Assembly (NCBI RefSeq): GCF_019139535.1
Contig: NZ_CP077073.1
Coordinates: 2,694,501-2,758,500 of the forward strand
Source of the DNA: Pseudomonas muyukensis
GTDB taxonomy: Bacteria; Pseudomonadota; Gammaproteobacteria; Pseudomonadales; Pseudomonadaceae
Reading direction: 5' to 3'
DNA: 64,000 bases
The translations under genes were made by a program, and so were the position numbers. The notes under the pieces are model-generated. The model had not been told where the DNA came from. It did not search any database and worked only from the letters and a program-made list of their open reading frames with translations. Positions 39,927 through 48,500 of this stretch are shown piece by piece (positions within the stretch are counted from its first letter, which is position 1; every line of letters starts with the position of its first letter).

Positions 39927-41780
39927 ATGCTGCGTGTATTCGAACGCTGGCTCGACCCTTTCCCGCCCGACGAGGCACCGCCACCGCCCATGGGCCTGGC
40001 CCGGTTCATGTGGGCCTGCACCCGCGGCGCGCGCGGTTATATCCTCGCTTTCGCCGTGCTCAGCGCCGCGGTGTCGCTTTACGAGGCCTGGCTGTTCGCC
40101 TTCCTCGGCCAGGTCGTGGACCTGCTTGCCCACTGGCAGGCCGGCAGCGCCGTGAGCGCCGAGGAAACCCGCGTGTTGTGGGGCGCCGGGGTGGTGCTGG
40201 TGGCCAGCGTCGGGCTGGTGGCGGCGCGCACCGCGGTGCAGCACCAGGTGCTGGCGATCAACCTACCGTTGCGCCTGCGCTGGGACTTCCACCGGCTGAT
40301 GCTGCGCCAGAGCCTGTCGTTCTTCTCCGACGAGTTTTCCGGGCGGGTCACCACCAAGGTGATGCAGACCGCGCTGGCGGTGCGCGAGGTGCTGTTCACC
40401 CTGATCGAGATCCTGCCGGGCATCGGTGTGTATTTCGTGGCGATCATCGCCCTGGCCGGCGGCTTCGCCCTCAAGCTGATGCTGCCGTTCCTGGCCTGGA
40501 TCGGCCTGTTCGGCCTGGCCATGCTGTATTTCGTGCCGCGCCTGGGCCAGGTCGGCCAGGAGCAGGCCCACGCGCGCTCGTCGATGACCGGGCGGGTCTC
40601 GGACGCCTACACCAACATCACCACGGTCAAGCTGTTCAGCCACGGCAAGCGCGAGGCGCACTTCGCCCGGGCAGCCATGGAAGACTTCAAGCACACCGGT
40701 TTTCGCCAGATGCGCCTGGTCAGCCAGTTCGAGATCGTCAACCAGGCGCTGGTGGTCGGCCTGATCCTCGGTGCCGGTGGTTATGCGCTGTGGCTGTGGC
40801 ACCAGGGCGAGGTCGGCGCCGGCGCGGTGGCGGCGATCACCGCCATGGCCCTGCGCATCAATGGCATGTCGCACTGGATCATGTGGCAGATGACGTCGTT
40901 GTTCGAAAGCATCGGCACCGTGCAGGACGGCATGGCGACCCTGACCCGCACGCCCAAGGTGCTGGATGCTGCCGATGCCAAGGTGCTGGAACCCCGTGGC
41001 GGGGCGGTGAGCTTCGACAACGTGTGCTTCAACTACAACGGTGAGCGCCAGGTGCTCGATGGCCTGAGCCTGACGATCCGTCCGGGCGAGAAGATCGGCC
41101 TGGTGGGCCGCTCCGGTGCCGGCAAGTCGACGCTGATCAACCTGCTGCTGCGCTTCTATGATGTCGACAGCGGCCAGATCCGCATCGACGGCCAGGACAT
41201 CGCCCACGTCACCCAGGACAGCCTGCGTGGCGCCATTGGCATGGTCACCCAGGACACCTCGCTGCTGCATCGCTCGATCCGCGACAACATCGCCTACGGC
41301 CGGCCCGATGCGAGCGAGGCGCAGATCCACCGCGCCGCCGCCAGCGCCCAGGCCGATGGTTTCATCAGCCAGCTGAGCGACCGCCAGGGACACAGCGGCT
41401 ACGACACCCTGGTGGGCGAGCGCGGCATCAAGTTATCTGGCGGCCAGCGCCAGCGCATCGCCATTGCCCGGGTGATGCTCAAGAACGCGCCGATTTTGCT
41501 GCTCGACGAAGCCACCAGCGCGCTGGATTCGGAAGTCGAGGTGGCGATCCAGGAAAGCCTCGATGAAATGATGACGGGCAAGACGGTGATCGCCATTGCC
41601 CACCGGCTGTCTACCATCGCCGCCATGGACCGCCTGATCGTCATGGACGAGGGGCGCATCATCGAGCAGGGCACCCATGCGCAGTTGCTGGCCAGAAATG
41701 GCACCTATGCGCGGTTGTGGCAGCACCAGAGCGGTGGGTTTCTGGGTGAGGACCGGGGTGTGGAGGAGGCCGTGGAATAG
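39927..41780 (+). CDS. ABC multidrug/lipid-type exporter (half-transporter, fused TMD-NBD)
   Basis: 617-aa exporter half-transporter. The membrane domain (about 30-330) has six helices. The nucleotide-binding domain has Walker A GRSGAGKST (near 400), Q-loop GMVTQDTSLLHRSI, signature LSGGQRQRIAIAR, Walker B ILLLDEATSALD and H-loop IAHRLST. Works as a homodimer or heterodimer; no partner gene is adjacent. Substrate unknown. Start preceded by CCGGAGACCCCC. Confidence 0.9.
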   Translation: MLRVFERWLDPFPPDEAPPPPMGLARFMWACTRGARGYILAFAVLSAAVSLYEAWLFAFLGQVVDLLAHWQAGSAVSAEETRVLWGAGVVLVASVGLVAARTAVQHQVLAINLPLRLRWDFHRLMLRQSLSFFSDEFSGRVTTKVMQTALAVREVLFTLIEILPGIGVYFVAIIALAGGFALKLMLPFLAWIGLFGLAMLYFVPRLGQVGQEQAHARSSMTGRVSDAYTNITTVKLFSHGKREAHFARAAMEDFKHTGFRQMRLVSQFEIVNQALVVGLILGAGGYALWLWHQGEVGAGAVAAITAMALRINGMSHWIMWQMTSLFESIGTVQDGMATLTRTPKVLDAADAKVLEPRGGAVSFDNVCFNYNGERQVLDGLSLTIRPGEKIGLVGRSGAGKSTLINLLLRFYDVDSGQIRIDGQDIAHVTQDSLRGAIGMVTQDTSLLHRSIRDNIAYGRPDASEAQIHRAAASAQADGFISQLSDRQGHSGYDTLVGERGIKLSGGQRQRIAIARVMLKNAPILLLDEATSALDSEVEVAIQESLDEMMTGKTVIAIAHRLSTIAAMDRLIVMDEGRIIEQGTHAQLLARNGTYARLWQHQSGGFLGEDRGVEEAVE

Positions 41781-41862
41781 ACGCTTCAGCAGGAGCGGCC
41801 CCGGCCAATCAATGCCGGCGCTCGAGCCCATGGGCGCCGCATCCGTTGTGGCGAACACCTGG

Positions 41863-42786
41863 TCAAACAGGCGTTTCCCCAACACCCACACATGAGGACG
41901 GCTCGAGCGCAAGCTGCGCTTGAATCCACTCGATGAACGCACGCACCGGCGCACGCTTGAGGTGCTCCTCGCGGGTCACCAGGTAATAAGCGAAGCGCGA
42001 TGGCCAGGGGCGCTCCAGCGCGACGACCAGCCGGCCACTGCGCAGGTCCTCGGCCGCCAGCTGTGCCTGCACCAGGGCGATGCCCTGGCCACTGGCGGCC
42101 GCGCGCAGCAACAGCAGGTCTTCGTCAAAACTCGGTCCTCGACGGCTACGGCTGTCCGGCTCGACACCATGGGCCTGCAGCCACAGTGTCCAGTCGGCAC
42201 GCTCGGCCTCCTGCAGCAGTGGATAACCCAGGCAGTCCTGCGGTTCGTCCAGTGCCGGCCCGCCGGCAAGCAGGTCAGGGCTGGCGACCGGTAGCAGCAC
42301 GGGTGCCAGCAGGGGGATCGACGCCAGCCCCGGGTAATCGCCCAGGCCGTGGCGCAGCGCGATATCGACAGGGTCGCGGTGCAGGTCGGCCAGCGCGGCC
42401 GTGGACTGCACGTGGACGTCGATCTGCGGATGCCGCGCAGTGAAATCAGCCAGGCGTGGCACCAGCCAGCTGGAGGCGAACGATGGCTGGGTGCTGATGG
42501 TCAAGGTAGAGGATCGGGTCAGCAGTTGCAGGTCGAGCAGGGCGCTTTCGATCTGGCCGAACCCGCGTGACAGCCCCGGATAGAGGCTGGCGCCAGCCTC
42601 GGTGAGCTGCACGCCATAACGGCTTCGGGTCAGCAGAACGACCTCCAGGCGCTCTTCCAGCAGGCGGATCTGTTGACTGATGGCACCTGGGCTGACCCCC
42701 ATGCGTTCGGCGGCGGCCTTCAGGCTGCCCAGGCGAGTGGTTTCGCAGAAGGCACGCAACGCGAGTAACGGCAAGACTGCACCCAT
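41863..42786 (-). CDS. LysR-type regulator (GcvA-like)
   Basis: 307 aa. N-terminal winged helix (LPLLALRAFCETTRLGSLKAAAERMGVSPGAISQQI covers residues 5-40), linker helix, then a periplasmic-binding-fold effector domain with STQPSFASSWLVPRLADF and DIALRHGLGDYPGLAS, typical of the GcvA/AmpR branch. Divergent from the GST/LLM oxidoreductase operon across a 121-nt region carrying a 13-bp mirrored sequence, so it probably regulates both. Confidence 0.9.
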   Translation of the reverse strand: MGAVLPLLALRAFCETTRLGSLKAAAERMGVSPGAISQQIRLLEERLEVVLLTRSRYGVQLTEAGASLYPGLSRGFGQIESALLDLQLLTRSSTLTISTQPSFASSWLVPRLADFTARHPQIDVHVQSTAALADLHRDPVDIALRHGLGDYPGLASIPLLAPVLLPVASPDLLAGGPALDEPQDCLGYPLLQEAERADWTLWLQAHGVEPDSRSRRGPSFDEDLLLLRAAASGQGIALVQAQLAAEDLRSGRLVVALERPWPSRFAYYLVTREEHLKRAPVRAFIEWIQAQLALEPSSCVGVGETPV

Positions 42787-42803
42787 GAAATTCCAACCTT
42801 AGA

Positions 42804-42892
42804 AAAACTGATTTGAATACGAGAATTGATCGTTAGTAAGCCCAGAGAATGGTGCATAGCATAGCGATCAGGCAAAAAATCAAATCAGTTTT
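42804..42892. promoter_or_regulatory. Mirrored 13-bp elements in the LysR/GST divergent promoter
   Basis: AAAACTGATTTGA at 42804-42816 is repeated as the exact reverse complement TCAAATCAGTTTT at 42880-42892, 63 bp between arms. Each copy lies 15-18 nt upstream of one of the two divergent start codons. The symmetry suggests two sites for the same regulator, probably the adjacent LysR protein, or paired promoter/operator half-sites. Confidence 0.55.
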
Positions 42893-42907
42893 ACTGAGGT
42901 GAATAGC

Positions 42908-43543
42908 ATGCAAGAACCTGCGCTCGTGCTGTACAGCGACAGTTCCCCCAATGGTTTCAAGATCACCATTGCCCTCGAAGTACTCGGCCTGCCGTATCGG
43001 CTGGTCCACGTCGATATCGACCGGGGCGAACATCGCCAGGCCGATTTCCTGGCCCTCAACCCCGCAGGCCGCATCCCGGTGTTGGTGGACCACAGCGCCG
43101 GGGTGGTGCTGTTCGAGTCCGCCGCGATCCTCTTGTACCTGGCGCAGCGCAGCGGCCAACTGCTGGAGCAGGCGGCTCAACCACGCTGGGCGACGATCAC
43201 CTGGCTCATGTACCACAGCGCCAGCGTGGGGCCGGTGCTCGGTCAGCGCGTGCACTTCGAGTGCTTCGAGGCCATCGCTAATCCGGCGGCGCAAAAGCGC
43301 TACCGCAGCCTCAGCGAAGACGCCTTCGGCGTGCTCGATCAGCACCTCGCCAGCCATTTGTGGCTGGCAGGCGAAGCCTATTCGATTGCCGACATCGCCC
43401 ACTTCGCCTGGTTGCACATCGCCCAGATCGTGGGCTTCGATTTCACTGCTTACCGCCACCTGACTCGCTGGTATCGACAAGTCCAGATGCGCCCTGCCGT
43501 GCAACGCGGCATCCGCCTTCCCGCCCCAGCCACCGGCCCCTGA
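42908..43543 (+). CDS. Glutathione S-transferase family protein
   Basis: 211-aa GST. Thioredoxin-like N-domain with LYSDSSPNGFKITIALEVLG (catalytic Ser/Asn region), NPAGRIPVLVD (cis-Pro) and VLFESAAILLYLA (glutathione-binding ESAAI); all-alpha C-domain with GEAYSIADIAHFAWL (N-capping S-x-A-D). ATG 42908 follows GAGGTG with a 6-nt spacer; an in-frame GTG overlaps that site. It heads an operon with the LLM oxidoreductase 19 nt downstream. Confidence 0.88.
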   Translation: MQEPALVLYSDSSPNGFKITIALEVLGLPYRLVHVDIDRGEHRQADFLALNPAGRIPVLVDHSAGVVLFESAAILLYLAQRSGQLLEQAAQPRWATITWLMYHSASVGPVLGQRVHFECFEAIANPAAQKRYRSLSEDAFGVLDQHLASHLWLAGEAYSIADIAHFAWLHIAQIVGFDFTAYRHLTRWYRQVQMRPAVQRGIRLPAPATGP

Positions 43544-43562
43544 ACCTGAGCAAGGAATGCCC

Positions 43563-44588
43563 ATGAACCTCATCAGCAGCAAAGGCGCCAGCGCCGATGC
43601 GTTCGCCCTGCACCCCGGTTACCGTCGCATGTTCGCCCCTGGTCAACTGACCCTTGGCATCTTCCTGCCGCTGCGTTTCTATGCCGGCGACATGGGTGTG
43701 CTCCGCGGGCAGGCGCAGTTGGTTGGCGAGATCGACCGCCTGGGCTTCGCCGCCGCCTGGGTACGGGACGTGCCGTTGTATGACCCGGCATTCGGCGATG
43801 CCGGCCAGGTGTTCGATCCGTTCACCTACCTGGGCTATCTGGCGGCCCATACTCGCCATATCAGCCTCGCGACCGGCAGCGCGATCTTCACCCTGCGCCA
43901 CCCCATCGACCTGGCCAAGTCCGCTGCCAGCCTGGATTGCCTGTCGGGCGGACGCCTGGTGCTGGGCATCGCCTCGGGCGACCGCCCGGTGGAGTTCCCG
44001 GCCTATGGCCTGGCCCATGACAGTCGCGGGGAGCGCTTCGCGCAGAGCGTGGAGTACTTCCGCCGGCTGCTGGACGGCCATCCTGCACCTATCCATTCGG
44101 CGCTGGGGCGGATCGATGGCGCGCGGCTACTGCCCAAGCCCGTCACGGGGCGCATACCGTTGCTGGTAACCGGTTCGTCGCGCCAGTCCTTGCCGTGGCT
44201 TGGCGAGCAAGCCGATGGCTGGATCACCTACCCGCAAGCCACCCACAACATCCTTGGTCCTCGTCGCCTGGCCGAGAAAATAAGTGCCTGGCGCGCGCTC
44301 ATTCCTGGTGGGGGCTTTCGCCCGCATGTCACCAATGAGTGGATCGATCTGCACGCAGACCCGAACTTCCCGCGTACCGCGCAACAGGGTGGCTATGTGT
44401 TACGCACCGGTCGCAACGGCCTGATCGATCTGCTGCATGAGTGGCGTGATGCCGGGGTCAATCATGCGGCACTGGGCATGCAGATGGCGCAGCGCCCGGC
44501 GCTGGAAATCATCCAGGAGATGGCCGAGGAGGTGCTGCCGCTGTTTCCTGCGCTGCCCGGGCCAGCACCTCATGCCCAGGCCTGGTAG
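43563..44588 (+). CDS. LLM class flavin-dependent oxidoreductase
   Basis: 341-aa bacterial-luciferase-like TIM barrel that would use FMNH2/F420-type flavin. Family features: LTLGIFLPL, DRLGFAAAWVRDVPLYDP, HTRHISLATGSAIFTLRHP, SGGRLVLGIASGDRP (S-G-G-R-x-x-L-G-x-G/A-S-G) and LVTGSSRQSLPWLGEQADGW. The second ATG (43563) is chosen since AAGGA directly abuts the first. It follows the GST gene under probable LysR control. Substrate unknown; the GST/LLM pairing hints at electrophile or xenobiotic handling. Confidence 0.88.
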   Translation: MNLISSKGASADAFALHPGYRRMFAPGQLTLGIFLPLRFYAGDMGVLRGQAQLVGEIDRLGFAAAWVRDVPLYDPAFGDAGQVFDPFTYLGYLAAHTRHISLATGSAIFTLRHPIDLAKSAASLDCLSGGRLVLGIASGDRPVEFPAYGLAHDSRGERFAQSVEYFRRLLDGHPAPIHSALGRIDGARLLPKPVTGRIPLLVTGSSRQSLPWLGEQADGWITYPQATHNILGPRRLAEKISAWRALIPGGGFRPHVTNEWIDLHADPNFPRTAQQGGYVLRTGRNGLIDLLHEWRDAGVNHAALGMQMAQRPALEIIQEMAEEVLPLFPALPGPAPHAQAW

Positions 44589-44605
44589 GCAGGGTGGCGC
44601 GTGCT

Positions 44606-45376
44606 TCAGTTGGGCTGGATCTGCCGATAGAAGTCATTGAGCTCGGCGACCCGGGCTGCGTTCAGCTGCAGGCGGCAGGTGCTGTACATCGGTGTGCCGA
44701 TGGACAGGCCCTGGCTGTCGCACCAGGCATCGCGGTACTGCAGCCAGGCCTTCTGCGCGGCCTCAAGCCCCTGGGCATGTTCAGGGCCTTGTTCGGCGAG
44801 TAACCGATAGGCTTGCTGGTAAATGGCTCTATCGAAACCACCCCATGGAGTTCGTGTCGAATCGCCTTGGCCGTTCGCAGCGCAATCGCTGCCGGCTGGT
44901 TGTCCACGGTGTCGTCCAGATAGTCTTCTGCCGCCAGCAACGCCCCATCCGCGGTGTGCCTCACTTCCATGACAGGGCTGGAGATGAGACTGCGCACCAG
45001 GTCGGGTTGAGCCTTGGAGCGGATCAGAATGGCAGGTGACGCCGCGATTGGCAGTGCTATGCCCAGGCTGTCGGTCAGCTGGGTGATGTCCGTGCCGGCT
45101 GCAATCACGACACTGTCCATCGCACCGCCAAGCCCGGCAACTCGGCTTCGAGTTGCCGGTACGCCTCGATGGCCGCGCCGCGCAGGGGGGCGATGGGGTC
45201 GGCTTTGGCGGCGGCGGTATTGATCCAGGCGAACGAGCGGCCCGTCGCGCCTGACGCGAACCGTCGGCGTCGACCACGGTGACCTTCGCGCCTGTGCGCG
45301 CCAGGTGATAGGCCATTGATGCGCCGATGATGCCGGCACCCATGACAACGATCCGTTTGCCTTGAGCTGTTGCCAT
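44606..45376 (-). pseudogene. Chimeric pseudogene: FAD oxidoreductase fragment joined to LprI/DUF1311 fragment
   Basis: The 5' part (from 45376) encodes KRIVVMGAGIIGASMAYHLA and TVVDAD, a DAO-family FAD Rossmann start. The frame then shifts (RSFAWINTAAAKADPIAPL continues in another frame), and a middle DAO segment (VVIAAGTDITQLTDSLGIALP ... AEDYLDDTVDNQPAAI) lies in a third register after an internal deletion. Near 44850 the DAO homology ends and AIYQQAYRLLAEQ..AAQKAWLQYRDAWCDSQG..YSTCRLQL begins, a C-terminal lysozyme-inhibitor LprI/DUF1311 pattern (paired Cys). Neither gene is intact. Confidence 0.75.
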
Positions 45377-45456
45377 ATCAACCTCCCTGCTGTCCTTCGC
45401 GCAAGGCCGTTTATGCGTAAACGTCCGAGCAAGATACCGGCGCCTTGCTGAAGGGG

Positions 45457-45676
45457 CTAGCGTTTACTGAAGGCGAGACGAGCAGCAAAAAGAATATTTC
45501 CCATCACGCCCTTCAGGAACCCGTCATGGCTTGGCTGCCGCTTGGACAGGCGACAATGATTTACGCGCAGGTAAAAGCATATTCAGCCCGAGCCAGGCTA
45601 GATAGGCGCTACCGTAGTATTTCAAGACGTTGAACGCCCCCTCTGATACGGCAATCAGTGCGCCTGAAGCGGCCTG
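45457..45676 (-). pseudogene. LysE/RhtB exporter remnant with internal deletion
   Basis: Minus-strand frame reads ASGALIAVSEGAFNVLKYYG then SAYLAWLGLNMLLPA, the middle of a LysE/RhtB exporter, and stops at 45524-45526. In the next frame GFLKGVMGNILFAARLAFSKR resembles the exporter C-terminus and stops at 45457-45459. The N-terminal third and the region between the blocks are missing. Decayed. Confidence 0.65.
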
Positions 45677-45720
45677 TTAAAAGGCGCATCTCCAGCTGGA
45701 GTGGGTTGGCCGTAACTCAC

Positions 45721-46287
45721 CTACCCTTGAAGTAGCTCAGCGCCGCGTTTGATTACACGGTCGATATACTGAGGGTCGCCATGGATGCGTGTTAGGAGAA
45801 TCGCACCTTCCATGTCTGCCACCAGCTGTTGGCCTAGGACCAAGGCCTCGTTTGCCTCGCTCTGGTACGCGAAGAGATGAGCAAACGCTTTGGCCCACTC
45901 ATCAAAAAAAGACCGTACAGGCTCAAGCAATTCTGGTTTGCCGTAGCTGGCATCGAGACCCACCACTGCCATCAGGCAGCCTACCGTGTCGCTTTGAAAC
46001 AGCCGAGCTGTTTTACGGCCCATCTTCTCCAGACGCTCGGCGGGGGTCAGGTCGTCCTGGTACGCAATAGCGAAAAGCCTCGAGGACATGCCCTCGTGCG
46101 TCCATTTCAGTACCTCACGCAGCAATCCGTCCTTGCTTGGGAAGTGGTGATAGAACGACGCCTTCGTTAGGCCGCACGCAACAGACAGCATGTCCATGGT
46201 TGTGCCGTGGTAGCCATGTCGCTTGAAAACAAGCGCACAGCGCTGCAACAGCTCTTCACGACTGATCTTCGATGGACGCACAGCCAA
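45721..46287 (-). CDS. TetR/AcrR family repressor
   Basis: 188 aa. Helix-turn-helix TTMDMLSVACGLTKASFYHHFPSKDGLL (residues about 29-56) is the TetR signature, and the C-domain contains TVGCLMAVVGLDASYGKPE. The annotated start is TTG (46287); a GTG two codons later (46281) has GGGG 8 nt upstream and is equally possible. Divergent from the crotonase/hydrolase pair, with a 14-5-14 dyad between, so it likely represses them and itself. Confidence 0.88.
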   Translation of the reverse strand: MAVRPSKISREELLQRCALVFKRHGYHGTTMDMLSVACGLTKASFYHHFPSKDGLLREVLKWTHEGMSSRLFAIAYQDDLTPAERLEKMGRKTARLFQSDTVGCLMAVVGLDASYGKPELLEPVRSFFDEWAKAFAHLFAYQSEANEALVLGQQLVADMEGAILLTRIHGDPQYIDRVIKRGAELLQG

Positions 46288-46357
46288 ACCCCAATCTCAA
46301 TAACGAGCGCTGATCATAGGTCATCACCCATGGCATCTCAATTTGACGGTTACCGAA

Positions 46358-46390
46358 CGTTTGTTTAGTTTCAATCAAACCGAACAAACG
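46358..46390. promoter_or_regulatory. Candidate TetR operator
   Basis: CGTTTGTTTAGTTT (46358-46371) and AAACCGAACAAACG (46377-46390) are reverse complements at 12 of 14 positions around a 5-nt spacer. It sits midway in the divergent TetR/crotonase promoter region and has the size and symmetry of a TetR-family site. Confidence 0.6.
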
Positions 46391-46449
46391 GTCAGTAACT
46401 GCCGAAAGCCATCCTTCGGCCCCCAGCCATCGAGCATTCGAGAGGATTT

Positions 46450-47247
46450 ATGAGCGAAGCCAACAGCGGTGCAGGTCGCGTAACTCGCGAGCAGCGGGAC
46501 AAGGTGTTTCTGATCGGCCTCGACCGAGCCGACAAACGCAATGCATTCGACAGCGCCATGATGACAGACCTATCCCTGGCGCTAGGTGAGTATGAGCGCA
46601 CCCCGGCGCTGCGCTGTGCCGTGATCTTTGCTCACGGAGAGCATTTCACTGCCGGCCTGGACTTGATGGAACTGGCGCCGAAATTGGCAAGCGGTGGGTT
46701 CAGCTACCCCGAGAGCGGAATTGATCCCTGGGGTGTAGAAAAACCACGCAGGCAAAAGCCAGTGGTCGTGGCCATCCAAGGGACCTGCTGGACTGCCGGC
46801 ATCGAGTTGATGCTCAACGCCGACATCGTAGTGGCAGCCAGCAACGCACGCTTTGCTCACCTTGAGGTTCTTCGGGGCATTGCGCCTTCGGGAGGCTCGA
46901 CCGTGCGCTTCACTCACGCGGCGGGGTGGGCCAATGCCATGCGCTACATGCTCACCGGTGAAACATTCGATGCTGCAACGGCGCTGAGCATGCGCTTGGT
47001 CACCGAGGTCGTTGAGCCAGCAGAGGTGCTCACTCGCGCCATCCACTTCGCTGAGGGCATCGCCAAAGCCGCACCGTTGGGAGTCGCCGCCACGCTCGAC
47101 TCTGCGTTCAAGGCGCGAAACGATGGCGATGAAGCAGCGCTCGCTGCGCTCAATAGCCGCCTGCTGGAGTTGATCCGGACTGAAGATGCCCGCGAGGGGG
47201 TCATGGCCATGATGCAAAAGCGAGAACCGGTTTTCAAAGGCCGTTAA
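46450..47247 (+). CDS. Enoyl-CoA hydratase/isomerase (crotonase) family protein
   Basis: 265 aa, crotonase fold: KVFLIGLDRADKRNAFDSAM, oxyanion-hole segment AHGEHFTAGLDLMEL, second oxyanion segment QGTCWTAGIELMLNADIVVA and LRGIAPSGGSTVRFT. The position of the usual acid Glu near GIELMLN is present, whereas the second catalytic Glu (E164-type) seems replaced in the IAPSGGS stretch, so it may be a non-hydratase crotonase. Ribosome site GAGAGGATTT. Probably in an operon with the following hydrolase. Confidence 0.88.
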   Translation: MSEANSGAGRVTREQRDKVFLIGLDRADKRNAFDSAMMTDLSLALGEYERTPALRCAVIFAHGEHFTAGLDLMELAPKLASGGFSYPESGIDPWGVEKPRRQKPVVVAIQGTCWTAGIELMLNADIVVAASNARFAHLEVLRGIAPSGGSTVRFTHAAGWANAMRYMLTGETFDAATALSMRLVTEVVEPAEVLTRAIHFAEGIAKAAPLGVAATLDSAFKARNDGDEAALAALNSRLLELIRTEDAREGVMAMMQKREPVFKGR

Positions 47248-47317
47248 AGCAGCGCTTAATCCGCCGTCATTCAGCACGCGGCCAGAACCACTGGCCGCCC
47301 CTTCAAGTGGTCGAACC

Positions 47318-48250
47318 ATGGCACACCCTCCCTCCGATATCCTTGTAGACAAGATCCTGTTGAGTGCTCTGGACGGCTATCCCCTCACGGCCTACCGTTA
47401 CTACGCGAGCACCGTTGCCAAGGGCAATCTGATAGTTGCCGGTGCCACGGGCGTTCAACAGCGATTCTATCGACGGTTTGCCGAGTACGCCGTGTCACGC
47501 GGCTTCAATGTCCTGACCCTGGATTACCGTGGCGTAGGAGAGTCCAGGCCAGCGACGCTGAAAGGCTTTGAGATGTCTTATCTGGATTGGGCATACCAGG
47601 ATCTGGCCGCCGCCGTGGCGATGCTTGGCAGAGAGAGCCTCCCTATCTATTGGGTAGGTCATTCGTTCGGAGGCCATGCCATTGGCCTGCTCCCCAATCA
47701 CCATCGTCTTAGTGCTTGCTACAGTTTCGGCAGCGGGGCCGGCTGGAGTGGCTGGATGCCTAAGCACGAAGCGCGCAAGGTGCGCCTGCTATGGAACTTC
47801 ATCCTGCCGCTGATCGTGAAATGGAAGGGTTACATGGCTTGGAGCATGCTTGGGATGGGCGATGACCTACCGCGTGGGGTCTATCAGGACTGGAGGCGGT
47901 GGTGCCGTTTCCCCCACTACTACTTCGATGACCCAGAGATGCAGCATGTGGTGGATCTGTACGCCAGCGTAACGACCCGCTGCCGCTTCGTCACGTCAGA
48001 GGACGATCCATGGGCGCCACCTCGATCAAGAGACGCCTTCGTGAAGGGGTATCGCAATGCCCTGCTGGAAGTCGGCGACCTTGAACCACCGGTTAGTGGA
48101 AGCATCGGGCACATGGGGTATTTCCGAGCTGGCGCGGAACACTTTTGGGACGAGTGCCTTAGGTGGCTCACCGCACGAACCGATCAAGGTCTCATGCCGG
48201 TGCAGGCCGTCAGGGAAGCCCACGCAGCAAGGAGCCTCGGGAGAACTTAG
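47318..48250 (+). CDS. Alpha/beta hydrolase (C-terminus ends at MITE junction)
   Basis: 310-aa alpha/beta hydrolase: LTLDYRGVGESRPATLKG near residue 68, nucleophile elbow GHSFGGHA (Ser near 114) and late His in GSIGHMGYF. No signal peptide. Its stop TAG at 48248-48250 is made of the flanking TA plus the first G of the MITE, so the native C-terminus was probably longer or different. Follows the crotonase by 70 nt and is likely under the same TetR repressor. Confidence 0.85.
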   Translation: MAHPPSDILVDKILLSALDGYPLTAYRYYASTVAKGNLIVAGATGVQQRFYRRFAEYAVSRGFNVLTLDYRGVGESRPATLKGFEMSYLDWAYQDLAAAVAMLGRESLPIYWVGHSFGGHAIGLLPNHHRLSACYSFGSGAGWSGWMPKHEARKVRLLWNFILPLIVKWKGYMAWSMLGMGDDLPRGVYQDWRRWCRFPHYYFDDPEMQHVVDLYASVTTRCRFVTSEDDPWAPPRSRDAFVKGYRNALLEVGDLEPPVSGSIGHMGYFRAGAEHFWDECLRWLTARTDQGLMPVQAVREAHAARSLGRT

Positions 48251-48389
48251 GCTCTGTATGAAAAGTCTTGAGATGAAGGTCAGGCAAGGCGAAAACAGCC
48301 GAGCCAGCGCAGTGTACTGGCGTACACGGACATTGCGAGGCGGTTTTCAAGGCAGCATGAACGAGTATCAAGGCTTTTGGTACAGAGCC
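48250..48389. mobile_element. 140-bp MITE with 25-bp terminal inverted repeats
   Basis: The left end GGCTCTGTATGAAAAGTCTTGA and the reverse complement of the right end, GGCTCTGTACCAAAAGCCTTGA, match at 19 of 22 positions. TA flanks both sides (48248-48249 and 48390-48391), a TA target duplication as for some IS5/IS630-type elements. There is no transposase inside. The family assignment is a guess from the ends; the structure itself is clear. Confidence 0.8.
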
Positions 48390-48500
48390 TAGCTAAAACC
48401 GGTGGGCAGAGCCGCCAATAGGATGCTTCTCAGATCCTATTCGGGGCCTGCTCAAGGAAAATGGGAGTGACCCTAGCGAATAGCCCGCACTTTCAGCACC

